64,000 nucleotides of DNA from an uncultured Flavobacteriales bacterium (GTDB lineage: Bacteria > Bacteroidota > Bacteroidia > Flavobacteriales > UBA1820): assembly GCA_959608625.1 (NCBI GenBank), contig CAUHQV010000006.1, positions 1 through 64,000 on the forward strand, written 5' to 3'. The stretch's first letter is position 1; every line of letters starts with the position of its first letter. Made by a program: the position numbers and the translations under genes. Positions 32,227-41,009 of the stretch are shown in pieces. Below the pieces are notes generated by a model. It was not told the origin of the DNA. It ran no database searches and saw only the letters and a program-made list of their open reading frames with translations.

Positions 32227-33261
32227 TTAGCGTTTCCGGTATATATACTGTATCCTTTCGGGCACCAGGGCTATTTTACCCACAAAAGGAGGCGAGGCCG
32301 TGACTTTCGGATATACGAAACGGGTATCGGGATCCGTATGGCCCATATCGACCGTGACCCGGAAATCCTTTTCGCCTACCCGGGCATAATCTTCCACGGC
32401 CACCCGGTATCGCAGGGATACTTTAGCCGGGAAAAACTTGACAGAGTAACCCGCCGGCACATTCACCGCCCGGACACTGACTTGCATTTCCCCTTCGGTA
32501 TAAGGCTTCACCGTCAGGGAAACGGCCACCCGGGGCGGTTCGATCCTCACTTTTTGAAGGGTAGGCGGGAGAGTCAGTTTAACCGAATCGGTGAGCGGGG
32601 CCGAAAGATTACGGTAAGACAATTCCGGCAGGGTAATGCGGTCTATCTGGCCCACCTCCTCGGGTGTACCGAATATTTTTACCCGCACCGGATTGACCAT
32701 AACCGGATCGAAAGCCCCGTAACCGGGACGGAACGTGGTATTGATCTTCGACACTTCTACCGGGACGGTCTTGGAAACCTCATCGCCCATATTGAGGAAT
32801 ATCGTATCGGCCACGATATCTTTGATCTGGTCGGAAGGGAGTATCGCCTGGGCTATCAGTTCGGGATGCCGGGCCGGTATCCAATAGTGGCGCCCATGGG
32901 ATTCGCGTACGACCTTGTTCAGATCGACCTCCAGATCCCGGGTTCCCACGGCATAACTGAGCATATTGAAACCGTTCATCTGTACGGCTATTTTGATCTT
33001 TTGCCGGGAAAGATCCTCGGATGTATAGCCCGCCGGGGCATTCACATATACCGGCGATATCGTGGCGGACATGACATACCCGCTCTCCACCTGCTTGAGA
33101 AACCAAATGGCTAGAATGATAACGAATATGACCAGAAAAACGAACACCGAACGGTTATTGCGCACTTTCACATTGAAAATACGTTTGAGTTCCCTTTTTA
33201 TATCGGGAGCCTCGTGCTGCCTGTCCGGTTTATCCTGCTGTATCCCGCTACTGCTTTCCAT
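32227..33261 (-). CDS. YbbR-like domain membrane-anchored protein
   Basis: The protein has 344 residues from ATG 33259-33261. A basic N-terminus is followed by one membrane segment (~39-55, VFVFLVIFVIILAIWFL), then a periplasmic part of several YbbR-type beta repeats (~60-340). YbbR repeats are known from CdaR, which modulates the c-di-AMP cyclase CdaA in Firmicutes; no cdaA lies here. The frame is open upstream to 33429, but the -7 box TATTTTTG (33295-33302, minus) lies within that stretch and supports the chosen start. It is co-transcribed with coaE. Confidence 0.83.
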   Translation of the reverse strand: MESSSGIQQDKPDRQHEAPDIKRELKRIFNVKVRNNRSVFVFLVIFVIILAIWFLKQVESGYVMSATISPVYVNAPAGYTSEDLSRQKIKIAVQMNGFNMLSYAVGTRDLEVDLNKVVRESHGRHYWIPARHPELIAQAILPSDQIKDIVADTIFLNMGDEVSKTVPVEVSKINTTFRPGYGAFDPVMVNPVRVKIFGTPEEVGQIDRITLPELSYRNLSAPLTDSVKLTLPPTLQKVRIEPPRVAVSLTVKPYTEGEMQVSVRAVNVPAGYSVKFFPAKVSLRYRVAVEDYARVGEKDFRVTVDMGHTDPDTRFVYPKVTASPPFVGKIALVPERIQYIYRKR

Positions 33262-33294
33262 ACCTACGAAAATAGGCAAATACCGCCTAAAGAA

Positions 33295-33344
33295 CAAAAA
33301 TAACAGGCACATAATAACATTTATCGCAACATTACTTATATTTG
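33295..33344. promoter_or_regulatory. divergent promoter region, YbbR-like gene / DUF4199 operon
   Basis: TATTTTTG on the minus strand (33295-33302) serves the YbbR-like gene. TATATTTG on the plus strand (33337-33344) serves the DUF4199 genes, whose leader would be about 115 nt. The spacer is strongly AT-rich. -33 elements are not clear. Confidence 0.55.
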
Positions 33345-33461
33345 TAGAAACAAATACCGCCCCATTGCCGTGAAATAACGGCGTCCCGCGGGATGTCCGG
33401 CTTTCGCAGACCGGCAGGGGATCATACAATTAACCGCACGCAACAAAAACTTTCTAAACAC

Positions 33462-33989
33462 ATGGAAAAGAACTCTATTTTCTCCCAAGGCCTTAAAACG
33501 GGCGCTATCGCTGCAGCTGTATCCATCGTTACAGTACTTGTAGCATTCATCTTGAACATGAGGATGATCGGCTGGGCATTCCAAAGCGTAAGCTATATCC
33601 TGCTTATCGCCGTGATGATATACGGGCTTCTGCAATTCCGCAAAGCCAACGGCGGATTCATGGCCTTCGCACAGGCGATCCTCATCGTTCTGGTGGCAGG
33701 AGTGGTCTGCTCGGTGATCAGTTACTTCTTTAATCTGGTGTATTTCAACTTTATCAATCCGGACTATATCAACGAAGTGATGGAATATTCCAAAGAGGCC
33801 GTCCAGAAGATGGGAATGGTAATGAACGACGAGCTGGAAGCATCCATGCGCGCCAATGCGGAAAAGACCATGCACTTCTCTATCCTGAACTTTGTCATTG
33901 GCATCGTAGGATCTTTGGTCATCTGGTCGATACTCGGCTCGATATTGGGGGCTATTTTCTCCAAAAAAGACCCCAACGCAATCGCTTAA
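33462..33989 (+). CDS. DUF4199 family membrane protein
   Basis: The protein has 175 residues from ATG 33462. Membrane segments lie at about 16-35, 40-58 and 66-95. A charged stretch follows (NPDYINEVMEYSKEAVQKMG), and a last membrane segment lies at ~138-163. This is the layout of the Bacteroidota DUF4199 family, which often occurs in pairs beside a glycosyltransferase, as here. Function unknown. The second copy starts 7 bp downstream. Confidence 0.8.
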   Translation: MEKNSIFSQGLKTGAIAAAVSIVTVLVAFILNMRMIGWAFQSVSYILLIAVMIYGLLQFRKANGGFMAFAQAILIVLVAGVVCSVISYFFNLVYFNFINPDYINEVMEYSKEAVQKMGMVMNDELEASMRANAEKTMHFSILNFVIGIVGSLVIWSILGSILGAIFSKKDPNAIA

Positions 33990-33996
33990 TATAAAC

Positions 33997-34518
33997 ATGG
34001 AAAACAGAATGTCCTTAGGCAAATACGCGTTTTACTACGGCATTACCACCGGTTTTATCCTGGCCCTGATCTCCCTTTTGGCATACGTGCCGGGACTGGG
34101 GTCGGTCATCTGGATCGTGCGGATCATCGCTCTGGTGATGCTGACGATGTATTTCGTGCGCAGGTACCGCGACCAGTTCAACGGCGGGTTCCTTACTTCC
34201 GGCGAAGGCTTTAAGCTTACATTTCTATTGTTCGTATACATCGGCATTATCGCCGCTTTGTACTCGGGCTTTCAGGTACATATAGCCGCTTCCAAAGATT
34301 CGCAGGGAATGTTCGAAATACTGCGCGAAACATACGACAACGCCGGAATGGACATCTCGGATTCCATGATCCGCAGTGTAATCGGCATCGTACCGTATGT
34401 GACGGCTATTTTCTATATGATCGGGCACCTGATCGTAGGGGCGATATTCGGGGCTATTTACTCCTCGTCGCTCAAACGGGAGCCGCAGCCGCCGGCCGAG
34501 AACAACGGGACGATGTAA
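33997..34518 (+). CDS. DUF4199 family membrane protein (second copy)
   Basis: This 173-residue protein has the same layout as the gene before it: membrane segments at ~11-30, 35-52, 70-92 and ~125-152, with a charged loop between (ETYDNAGMDISDSMIRS). The two copies are clearly diverged, so the duplication is old. It precedes the glycosyltransferase by 35 bp. A role in handling lipid-linked sugars is possible from position only. Confidence 0.8.
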   Translation: MENRMSLGKYAFYYGITTGFILALISLLAYVPGLGSVIWIVRIIALVMLTMYFVRRYRDQFNGGFLTSGEGFKLTFLLFVYIGIIAALYSGFQVHIAASKDSQGMFEILRETYDNAGMDISDSMIRSVIGIVPYVTAIFYMIGHLIVGAIFGAIYSSSLKREPQPPAENNGTM

Positions 34519-34553
34519 TACGCCCGGCAGAAAGGAAAAAAAGAAAGAGACTT

Positions 34554-35531
34554 ATGGAGATATCCATTGTCATACCGCTTTACAATGAAGAAGAATCGCT
34601 GCGCGAACTGAACGAGTGGATACACCGCGTGATGGCCGACAACGGATTTTCCTACGAAGCCATCTACGTAGACGACGGCTCGACCGACGGTTCCTGGAAG
34701 GTCATCGAGGAATTATCTGCCAATGACCCGGCCGTACGGGGGATCAAACTCCGTGGCAACCAGGGCAAATCCATCGCCCTGCGGGCCGGGTTCCAGGCGG
34801 CGGAAGGAGACGTGGTATTCACGATGGATGCCGACCTACAGGATTCGCCGGACGAACTTCCGCCGATGTACCGCATGATCACCGAAGAGGGATACGACCT
34901 GGTGTCGGGCTGGAAAAAAAGACGTTACGACCCGCTTTCCAAGACCTTGCCCACCAAATTGTACAACTGGGCGGCCCGCAGAGCGTCGGGGCTCAGTCTG
35001 CACGATTTCAACTGCGGGCTGAAAGCCTACCGTAAGGAGGTGGTCAAATCCATCGATATTTACGGGGAAATGCACCGCAACATCCCCATGTTGGCGCAAG
35101 CGGCGGGATTTTCCCGCATCGGCGAAAAAGTAGTGCATCACCAGGCCCGCAAATACGGGCACACCAAATTCGGCATTTCCCGTTTTATCAACGGGTTCCT
35201 CGATATGGTGTCGATGGTAGTACTCAAACGTTTCGGCCGGCGCCCCATGCATTTTTTCGGGACGGTAGGATTTTTTATGTTCGTCATCGGCTTTTTAAGC
35301 GCGGGATATATCGGGGGAGCCAAACTGTGGGCCTTGTACCACGGGCAAAAAGCCATCCTGGTGACCGACAGCCCCTGGTTCTACATTACCCTGACCATGA
35401 TGATCCTGGGTGTGCAATTCTTCATGGCGGGATTCGTGGGGGAAATGATCGTAAAAAGCCGGAGCCATATGCCGGACTTTTATCTGGACCGTACCACCGG
35501 AGCCGGAAAGAAAAACGACAAAAAACAATAA
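34554..35531 (+). CDS. GT2 glycosyltransferase, DPM1/GtrB/ArnC-like
   Basis: This 325-residue inner-membrane enzyme has the GT-A domain (1-220) starting MEISIVIPLYNEEESL, with DDGSTDGSW and the metal-binding MDADLQD (~90-96). Two C-terminal membrane helices follow (~234-256 and ~273-297). This layout fits enzymes that move a sugar from a nucleotide sugar to polyprenyl phosphate. It lies after two DUF4199 genes and before a phosphohexomutase (42 bp), which could supply its sugar nucleotide precursor. Donor and acceptor are unknown. Confidence 0.87.
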   Translation: MEISIVIPLYNEEESLRELNEWIHRVMADNGFSYEAIYVDDGSTDGSWKVIEELSANDPAVRGIKLRGNQGKSIALRAGFQAAEGDVVFTMDADLQDSPDELPPMYRMITEEGYDLVSGWKKRRYDPLSKTLPTKLYNWAARRASGLSLHDFNCGLKAYRKEVVKSIDIYGEMHRNIPMLAQAAGFSRIGEKVVHHQARKYGHTKFGISRFINGFLDMVSMVVLKRFGRRPMHFFGTVGFFMFVIGFLSAGYIGGAKLWALYHGQKAILVTDSPWFYITLTMMILGVQFFMAGFVGEMIVKSRSHMPDFYLDRTTGAGKKNDKKQ

Positions 35532-35573
35532 ACAAAACAGGGTCTGGAGCCCTGTCATAAAAACCCAAAGAAT

Positions 35574-37295
35574 ATGGACCTGAAAGAACTGTCCCTCGAA
35601 AGGGCCAAGCAGTGGCTCTCGGACAAATACGACGAACAGACCCGCCGGGAAGTGCAGCGGATGATAGACGAGAACTCCGAAGAACTGGTGGACGCTTTCT
35701 ACAAAGACCTCGAATTCGGCACCGGCGGCATGCGCGGTATCATGGGGGTAGGCACCAACCGGATGAACAAATACACGATCGGCGCCGCTACGCAGGGGCT
35801 GGCCGATTACCTGAAGCAACAGTTCCCCGCAGAGGAGATCTCGGTAGTCATCGGGTGCGACGTGCGCCACAATTCGGATGTATTCTCCCGGATGTGCGCC
35901 GAAGTGCTTTCGGCCAACGGCATCAAGGCATTCCTGTTCGACGGGTTCCGCCCGACGCCGGAAATATCCTTCGCCATCCGCTTTTTGCACGCCAAAAGCG
36001 GCATCATCATCACCGCCTCACACAATCCGCCCAAATACAACGGCTACAAGGCCTACTGGGACGACGGTTCGCAGGTCGTACCCCCGCATGACAAGGGCAT
36101 CATCGACCGGGTGGCCAAAGTGCGCGTAGAGGATATCAAATTCACCCCGAACGAGAAACTGATCGAAACGATCGGCGAAAAAGTAGACCGCGCTTTCGTG
36201 GAAGCGGCCGTCAAGCACGGCAGTTACGATACGACCGGTCGGGATGACTTCAAACTGGTATACACCCCTATCCACGGTACTTCGTTCAAAGCTATGATCC
36301 CTGCCCTGGAGTTGGCCGGATTCAAGAACGTGATCACTGTCACGGAACAAATGGTCCCTTCGGGCGACTTCCCGACCGTCAAATCCCCGAACCCCGAAAA
36401 CCCTGAAGCGCTGAAAATGGCCACCGACCTGGCCATCCGGGAAAACGCCGATATGGTGGTCGGAACAGACCCCGACGCCGACCGCATCGGCATCGCCGTT
36501 CGCAACCTCAAGGGCGAGCTCGAACTGCTTAACGGCAACCAGACCAACACCGTCCTGGTGGCCTATCTGCTGGAACGTTGGCGCAAGCAGGGCAAACTGA
36601 ACGGGAAACAATTCATCGGCTCGACCATCGTCACCTCGGACATCTTCTACAAGATCGCCGACCTCTACGGTGTGGAATGCAAAGCCGGTCTTACGGGCTT
36701 CAAATGGATCGCCGATATGATCCGCCGGGCCGAGGGCAAACAGGAGTTCGTCGGCGGCGGCGAGGAGAGCTTCGGTTTCATGGTCGGCGATTTCGTGCGC
36801 GACAAGGACTCCATTACCACCACTATTCTGGCCTCTGAAATAGCAGCCGTAGCGAAAGCCAAAGGGTCTTCCTTCTTCAAGGAACTGCTGAAAATCTACG
36901 AAAAGACAGGTATGTACCGCGAGAGCCTGGTGAACATCGTGCGCGAAGGCGTGTCCGGCGCCCAGCAGATCAAGGCCATGATGGACACCCTGCGGGGCAA
37001 TCCGCTGAAGACCCTCGACGGCTCGCCGGTGGTGCGCATCGACGATTACAAGACCTCCGTATCGAAAGACCTGGTAACGGGCCAGGAAAAGCCCATCCAT
37101 ATCCCCCAATCGGACGTGCTGATCTACTACACGGCCGACGGCACGAAAGTGGCTGCCCGTCCTTCCGGCACAGAGCCGAAGATCAAGTTCTATTTCAGCG
37201 TGAACGCCCCCTTCGCCGGGGAGCAGGAATACGATAAAGTGTCTAAAACGCTGGATGAAAAACTGAAACGCATCGAGAAAGAGGTGGATTTTTAG
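35574..37295 (+). CDS. alpha-D-phosphohexomutase (phosphoglucomutase/phosphomannomutase)
   Basis: The 573-residue enzyme interconverts hexose 1- and 6-phosphates. The phosphoserine loop TASHNPPKYNG (~147), metal loop DPDADRIG (~300), sugar-binding GGEESFGF (~399) and phosphate-binding RPSGTEPKIKF (~524) are all intact. The length (~570-580) is that of the PgcA-like two-substrate form. It is the last gene of the DUF4199/DUF4199/GT2 operon and ends at a hairpin terminator. Confidence 0.93.
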   Translation: MDLKELSLERAKQWLSDKYDEQTRREVQRMIDENSEELVDAFYKDLEFGTGGMRGIMGVGTNRMNKYTIGAATQGLADYLKQQFPAEEISVVIGCDVRHNSDVFSRMCAEVLSANGIKAFLFDGFRPTPEISFAIRFLHAKSGIIITASHNPPKYNGYKAYWDDGSQVVPPHDKGIIDRVAKVRVEDIKFTPNEKLIETIGEKVDRAFVEAAVKHGSYDTTGRDDFKLVYTPIHGTSFKAMIPALELAGFKNVITVTEQMVPSGDFPTVKSPNPENPEALKMATDLAIRENADMVVGTDPDADRIGIAVRNLKGELELLNGNQTNTVLVAYLLERWRKQGKLNGKQFIGSTIVTSDIFYKIADLYGVECKAGLTGFKWIADMIRRAEGKQEFVGGGEESFGFMVGDFVRDKDSITTTILASEIAAVAKAKGSSFFKELLKIYEKTGMYRESLVNIVREGVSGAQQIKAMMDTLRGNPLKTLDGSPVVRIDDYKTSVSKDLVTGQEKPIHIPQSDVLIYYTADGTKVAARPSGTEPKIKFYFSVNAPFAGEQEYDKVSKTLDEKLKRIEKEVDF

Positions 37296-37323
37296 AAGAC
37301 ACTCCTTTTGTCTATTAAAATAG

Positions 37324-37349
37324 CGAGGGCGCCTGGAGAGGCGCCCTCG
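37324..37349. terminator. bidirectional hairpin terminator
   Basis: An 11-bp perfect GC-rich stem (37324-37334 with 37339-37349) and 4-nt loop, followed by a weak T-run, lies between the phosphohexomutase (+) and AlkZ-like (-) genes. Confidence 0.8.
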
Positions 37350-37353
37350 TCGT

Positions 37354-38406
37354 TTATTTTGCGGCGATAAAATCCCGGTAACGGGATTCCGCCTCGGCGA
37401 TCCGCTTTTTGGTTACCCCCGAGGAAGGCCGGAAAAAGGACGTTTCCAGGAGCGTTCGTCCTTTGGTCAGGCGGTTCCAGTTGCCCACGATATGTCCTTT
37501 ATGCAGGATTACCGGAAAAAATACTCCGAAATTGGTGAACGCTTTCGGATAATATTCCCGGGGCAACACCGCCGTACGGTCTTTGTAACTGATCAGATAT
37601 TCGTCATAAGCCGGAAGCAGGTGAGTGATCCCGTCGCATCCCGGTTTTACGAAACAGGAACGGTGTACGAACATTTTTCCGTATTCGGTTTTTTCTTCGG
37701 CCAAATCCGCCGCGATCGATGCCACCGCCTGCCGGGCCTGGGACACGGACAGACCCGACCACCACACGAAGTCCTGCAGAGTGGCCGGTGAATGGCTCCG
37801 GAAATATTTGGTAGCCAACGTTGCTAAGGCTTCATCCTTACACAAGCCAGGGGCCGGCGGTATCCGCTCTTCGAGCAGCGCATAGGTTCGCCCCGCCCCT
37901 TTATCCAACCCGCAGCAAACGACGCCCTCCACTTCGGCGCGCATCATCAGGCAAGTCATCCGGGTCTTTTCCGAGGGAATTCCCCTTTTTGCGAACTCTG
38001 CCGCGATCTCCTCCCGGGTGAAGTGTCTGTGCCCTTCCAATATTCTTTCGAGGGCGTCCCTCGATGCGGAAAAATGCTTTTCGTCCAGTCCGCGTCCTTT
38101 GGAATATGAATTGACGGCCTGTACGATCCGCGGGGAGGTGAGTTCCAGCATCCAGCGCACGTCCCGGGCGGATACCACATGCCAGGTAGGGCGCAGAACA
38201 TGAGTCCGTACGATCTCTCCGCGGGCCAGCGCATCTTCCACCGCCCGGACGGAAGCGGACTTCAGGCGAATGCCGACCGCCCATTTGGACATGGCATAAT
38301 CCTGCGCCTGAAGGGCACCCATCCAGTCCACCAGGTCTTCCGGTCGGTCAAAATCCGGAGAAGCCAATTGCTGGGCGGACAGACGTATGTCGGTAATCGT
38401 TTGCAT
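37354..38406 (-). CDS. AlkZ-like DNA glycosylase / winged-helix HTH_42 protein
   Basis: This 350-residue protein belongs to the HTH_42 superfamily: three tandem winged helices, with the conserved THVLRPTWHVV segment (~68) and the C-terminal PAYDEYLISYKDR. The N-terminal motif ALQAQDY holds a QxQ pair (Q33 and Q35), the catalytic signature of the AlkZ branch that unhooks bulky DNA crosslinks (Streptomyces AlkZ), as opposed to QxD in the YcaQ branch. That suggests repair or self-resistance, but no biosynthetic cluster is near. It lies 46 bp after idi on the same strand. Confidence 0.82.
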   Translation of the reverse strand: MQTITDIRLSAQQLASPDFDRPEDLVDWMGALQAQDYAMSKWAVGIRLKSASVRAVEDALARGEIVRTHVLRPTWHVVSARDVRWMLELTSPRIVQAVNSYSKGRGLDEKHFSASRDALERILEGHRHFTREEIAAEFAKRGIPSEKTRMTCLMMRAEVEGVVCCGLDKGAGRTYALLEERIPPAPGLCKDEALATLATKYFRSHSPATLQDFVWWSGLSVSQARQAVASIAADLAEEKTEYGKMFVHRSCFVKPGCDGITHLLPAYDEYLISYKDRTAVLPREYYPKAFTNFGVFFPVILHKGHIVGNWNRLTKGRTLLETSFFRPSSGVTKKRIAEAESRYRDFIAAK

Positions 38407-38452
38407 CGTAAAAAAGTAGGATTGACGGGAACTGATCCCGGCAAAAGGATAT

Positions 38453-38998
38453 TTATATGCCTTCCGAAGAAGAGATATGATCGAAATACTGCCCGATGAT
38501 GATCTTGAACCACTCGGAGTATTTTTCCGGATGGCGCTCTATATCGGCGCGCAGCTTTTCCGGGGATATCCAAGCCCACTCTTCCACTTCGCAGGGGTCG
38601 CAGACAGGGGTGCCTGAAAATTCCCCGACGAACACATGATCGTATTCGTGCTCGGTAAGCCCGGTGTCGAGCGAGGCTTTATAGACGAAAGAAAATATCT
38701 CCCGCAGCGGCACATCGAATCCCATTTCCTCTTTCAGGCGCCGGTGTGCTGCGGCTTCCGTGCTTTCCCCGGGGGCCGGGTGCGAGCAGCAGGTATTGGT
38801 CCATTGGCTCTGCGAATGGTATTTGGTGGCGGCGCGTTTCTGGAGCATGATCTCCCCTTCGGGGGAAAAAACGATTACGGAAAATGCGCGGTGCAAATGA
38901 CCTCCGTCCAGGTGGGCTTCCATTTTTTCGGCCGTGCCGATCTCGCGGTCGTTCCCGTCTACCAGAATGACCTTGTTCATATCCATTTCTTCCTTCAT
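38453..38998 (-). CDS. idi: isopentenyl-diphosphate delta-isomerase type 1
   Basis: This 181-residue Nudix-fold enzyme interconverts IPP and DMAPP for isoprenoids. The catalytic Cys lies in WTNTCCSHP (C71), and the metal-binding residues include HLHRAFSV and EYDHVFVGEF. The start is taken as ATG 38996-38998; ATGs at residues 5 and 7 are possible alternatives. It follows gpsA by 5 bp, so gpsA-idi-alkZ-like is a probable operon. Confidence 0.93.
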   Translation of the reverse strand: MKEEMDMNKVILVDGNDREIGTAEKMEAHLDGGHLHRAFSVIVFSPEGEIMLQKRAATKYHSQSQWTNTCCSHPAPGESTEAAAHRRLKEEMGFDVPLREIFSFVYKASLDTGLTEHEYDHVFVGEFSGTPVCDPCEVEEWAWISPEKLRADIERHPEKYSEWFKIIIGQYFDHISSSEGI

Positions 38999-39003
38999 TT
39001 CGA

Positions 39004-40005
39004 TCAGTCTAGGAACTCGGTCAGTTTTTTGAATTTATCGCGGCGGTCTTTCCCCTCATAGAGGATACTGTAGACCGCCTCCACGATCGGCATGTGGATG
39101 TCGTATTGTTTTATCAGTTGGGACACCCCGTACGTAGCGTAATAGCCCTCGGCCACCATATTCATTTCCAGCATGGCCGATTTGACCGTATAACCCTTTC
39201 CGATCATCGTGCCGAACATCCGGTTGCGGCTGAAATAACTGTAGCCCGTTACCAGAAGGTCGCCCAGATAGGCCGAGTCCATGATATTGCGCCCTTCCAT
39301 CGGATAGATCGCATCCATAAATCGGTCCATCTCGCGGATGGAATTGGACATCAGCACCGCCTGAAAATTGTCTCCGTAATTCAATCCGTGGGCAATACCG
39401 GCCGCCACCGCATAGATATTTTTCAGTACGGCGGCGTATTCGACCCCCACTACGTCCCGGGATAGTTTGCACCGGATATAAGGCCCGTTGAGGTACGAAG
39501 CCATATTCTCGGCGATGGGCTGGTTCTGGCAGGCGACGGTAAGGTATGATAGATGCTCCATCGCGACCTCCTCGGCATGGCAGGGGCCTGTGATCGCCCC
39601 GATCCGGCCGGGCGCCACTTTAAACCGTTTGGAAAGGTATTGCCCCATCACGATGTTCTTCTCGGGGAGCAGCCCTTTTATAGCCGAAAACAATACTTTC
39701 CCCTTCATCGACACCTTCATCCCCCGGATCTCCTTGGAAAAAAAGGCGGACGGAATGGCAAAGATGATCGTATACGCATTCTCTACGATCTCGTTGATAT
39801 TGCTGCTCAGGTATAATTTGGAAGTGTCGAGTTCGACGGCGGAAAGGTAGGTGGGATTGTGGCGTTCTCTGCGAATGTATTCTACAGTCTCCTCGGACCG
39901 GATATACCAGCCGATACAGTCCATATTCTCACAAAGCATCTTGACTATGGCCGTGGCCCAACTGCCCCCGCCTACGACTGCTACTTTGTAATTTTTCTCA
40001 CTCAT
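39004..40005 (-). CDS. gpsA: NAD(P)-dependent glycerol-3-phosphate dehydrogenase
   Basis: This 333-residue enzyme makes sn-glycerol 3-phosphate for phospholipid synthesis from dihydroxyacetone phosphate. The Rossmann motif VVGGGSWATAIVKML is at the N-terminus, and the catalytic Lys lies in GVEYAAVLKNIYAVAAG (~204). It is followed closely by idi (5 bp). Upstream on the same strand is tRNA-Arg with a terminator between, so it probably has its own promoter or relies on read-through. Confidence 0.95.
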   Translation of the reverse strand: MSEKNYKVAVVGGGSWATAIVKMLCENMDCIGWYIRSEETVEYIRRERHNPTYLSAVELDTSKLYLSSNINEIVENAYTIIFAIPSAFFSKEIRGMKVSMKGKVLFSAIKGLLPEKNIVMGQYLSKRFKVAPGRIGAITGPCHAEEVAMEHLSYLTVACQNQPIAENMASYLNGPYIRCKLSRDVVGVEYAAVLKNIYAVAAGIAHGLNYGDNFQAVLMSNSIREMDRFMDAIYPMEGRNIMDSAYLGDLLVTGYSYFSRNRMFGTMIGKGYTVKSAMLEMNMVAEGYYATYGVSQLIKQYDIHMPIVEAVYSILYEGKDRRDKFKKLTEFLD

Positions 40006-40085
40006 GGTTTGCAGAGATTGGAGGCATCGCCTCTTTGGTCGTAGACCAGCATCGCCGGAACCTGTCCCGGACAGGGAAAACCGGC

Positions 40086-40117
40086 AAAAAAGTCCCGGGA
40101 AGGGCCCCCTAGGGACT
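40086..40117 (-). terminator. terminator downstream of tRNA-Arg
   Basis: On the minus strand a stem AGTCCC (40112-40117) pairs with GGGACT (40091-40096) around a G/C-rich loop, followed by a run of six T (40086-40091). It lies just after the tRNA and before gpsA. Confidence 0.65.
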
Positions 40118-40144
40118 ATGCTGCGCCGGATACCCCGGCATTTG

Positions 40145-40216
40145 TACCCCCGGAAGGAATCGAACCTTCATCAATGGTACCGGAAACCATCATTCTATCC
40201 GTTGAACTACGGAGGC
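40145..40216 (-). tRNA. tRNA-Arg (anticodon CCG)
   Basis: The minus strand folds as a cloverleaf. The acceptor stem GCCTCCG pairs with CGGGGGT with wobble. D-arm GTTC/GAAT; anticodon stem ATGGT/ACCAT with loop TTCCGGT, giving anticodon CCG (reads CGG). T-arm GAAGG/CCTTC with loop TTCGATT. Discriminator A; CCA is not encoded. A -7 box lies at 40227-40234 directly upstream. Confidence 0.95.
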
Positions 40217-40226
40217 GTTTACTGTG

Positions 40227-40234
40227 CAAAGGTA
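40227..40234 (-). promoter_or_regulatory. -7 box of the tRNA-Arg gene
   Basis: TACCTTTG on the minus strand ends 11 bp before the first base of the tRNA, giving a very short 5' leader. No -33 TTTG is seen at 19-20 bp. Confidence 0.6.
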
Positions 40235-40358
40235 AGATATTTTTAATTCATCGTAAAGATTATTTATGCGAAGAATCGATATAACCTGTTTTTTCAGCTA
40301 AAAAATAGCAGTCTTTTTCCGGCTTATACTTACCTTTACGGATATTGAACACCTGCAA

Positions 40359-41006
40359 ATGAAACCCCGTGAAAAATTGGTCTTCGGCGGCCCTGAAAGC
40401 CTGTCGGACGAAGAACTCCTCACCATCGTGATAGGCTCCGGCACCAGTGGCCTTTCGGCGCGCCAAATAGCGGCCGGACTATTGGAATACGCATCCGGAA
40501 GCCTCTCCCGGCTGGCCGGAATGGTGCCTTCCGAACTCTGTACCGTCAAAGGGGTCGGACAGGCCACCGCCGTAGAAATTGCCGCCTGTTTCGAGATCGC
40601 CCGCAGGGCCGCGCGGGAATCGGCGGCAGCCCCGCTGATCAAATGCCCGGAAGATATTTTTGAGGCTATGCGGGCCGAAATGACCCATCTGAACCATGAA
40701 GAATTTTGGGTATTGCACCTGGCCGCGTCGGGAAAATTGCTTTTCAAGCAAAAGGTAAGCCAAGGAGGATTGAGCGGCGCCACAGTCGATCAGCGAATGG
40801 TATTCCGCAGGGCTTACGGGCTGGGCACGGATTCTATCGTCCTGTGTCACAACCATCCGTCGGGATCGCTTTCGATATCGCAGGAAGATATCCGCATCAC
40901 CCAAACGATCCGGAATTCCTGTGCCCTGTTGGGATTCCGGCTGACGGATCATCTGGTCGTTGCCGGCGGGGAATTTACCAGTATGGCCGAACGGGGGCTT
41001 TTGTAA
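40359..41006 (+). CDS. radC: RadC family JAB-domain protein
   Basis: This 215-residue protein has an N-terminal helix-hairpin-helix region (LSDEELLTIVIGSGTSG, GVGQATAVEI) and a C-terminal JAB/MPN domain with the metal motif HNHPSGSLSISQED (~164). RadC is widely annotated as a DNA repair protein, though the phenotype in E. coli was later assigned to another gene; its true role is unsettled. A -7-like TACCTTTA (40331-40338) lies about 20 bp before the ATG. It converges on trmB with 3 bp between the stops. Confidence 0.93.
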   Translation: MKPREKLVFGGPESLSDEELLTIVIGSGTSGLSARQIAAGLLEYASGSLSRLAGMVPSELCTVKGVGQATAVEIAACFEIARRAARESAAAPLIKCPEDIFEAMRAEMTHLNHEEFWVLHLAASGKLLFKQKVSQGGLSGATVDQRMVFRRAYGLGTDSIVLCHNHPSGSLSISQEDIRITQTIRNSCALLGFRLTDHLVVAGGEFTSMAERGLL

Positions 41007-41009
41007 AGG

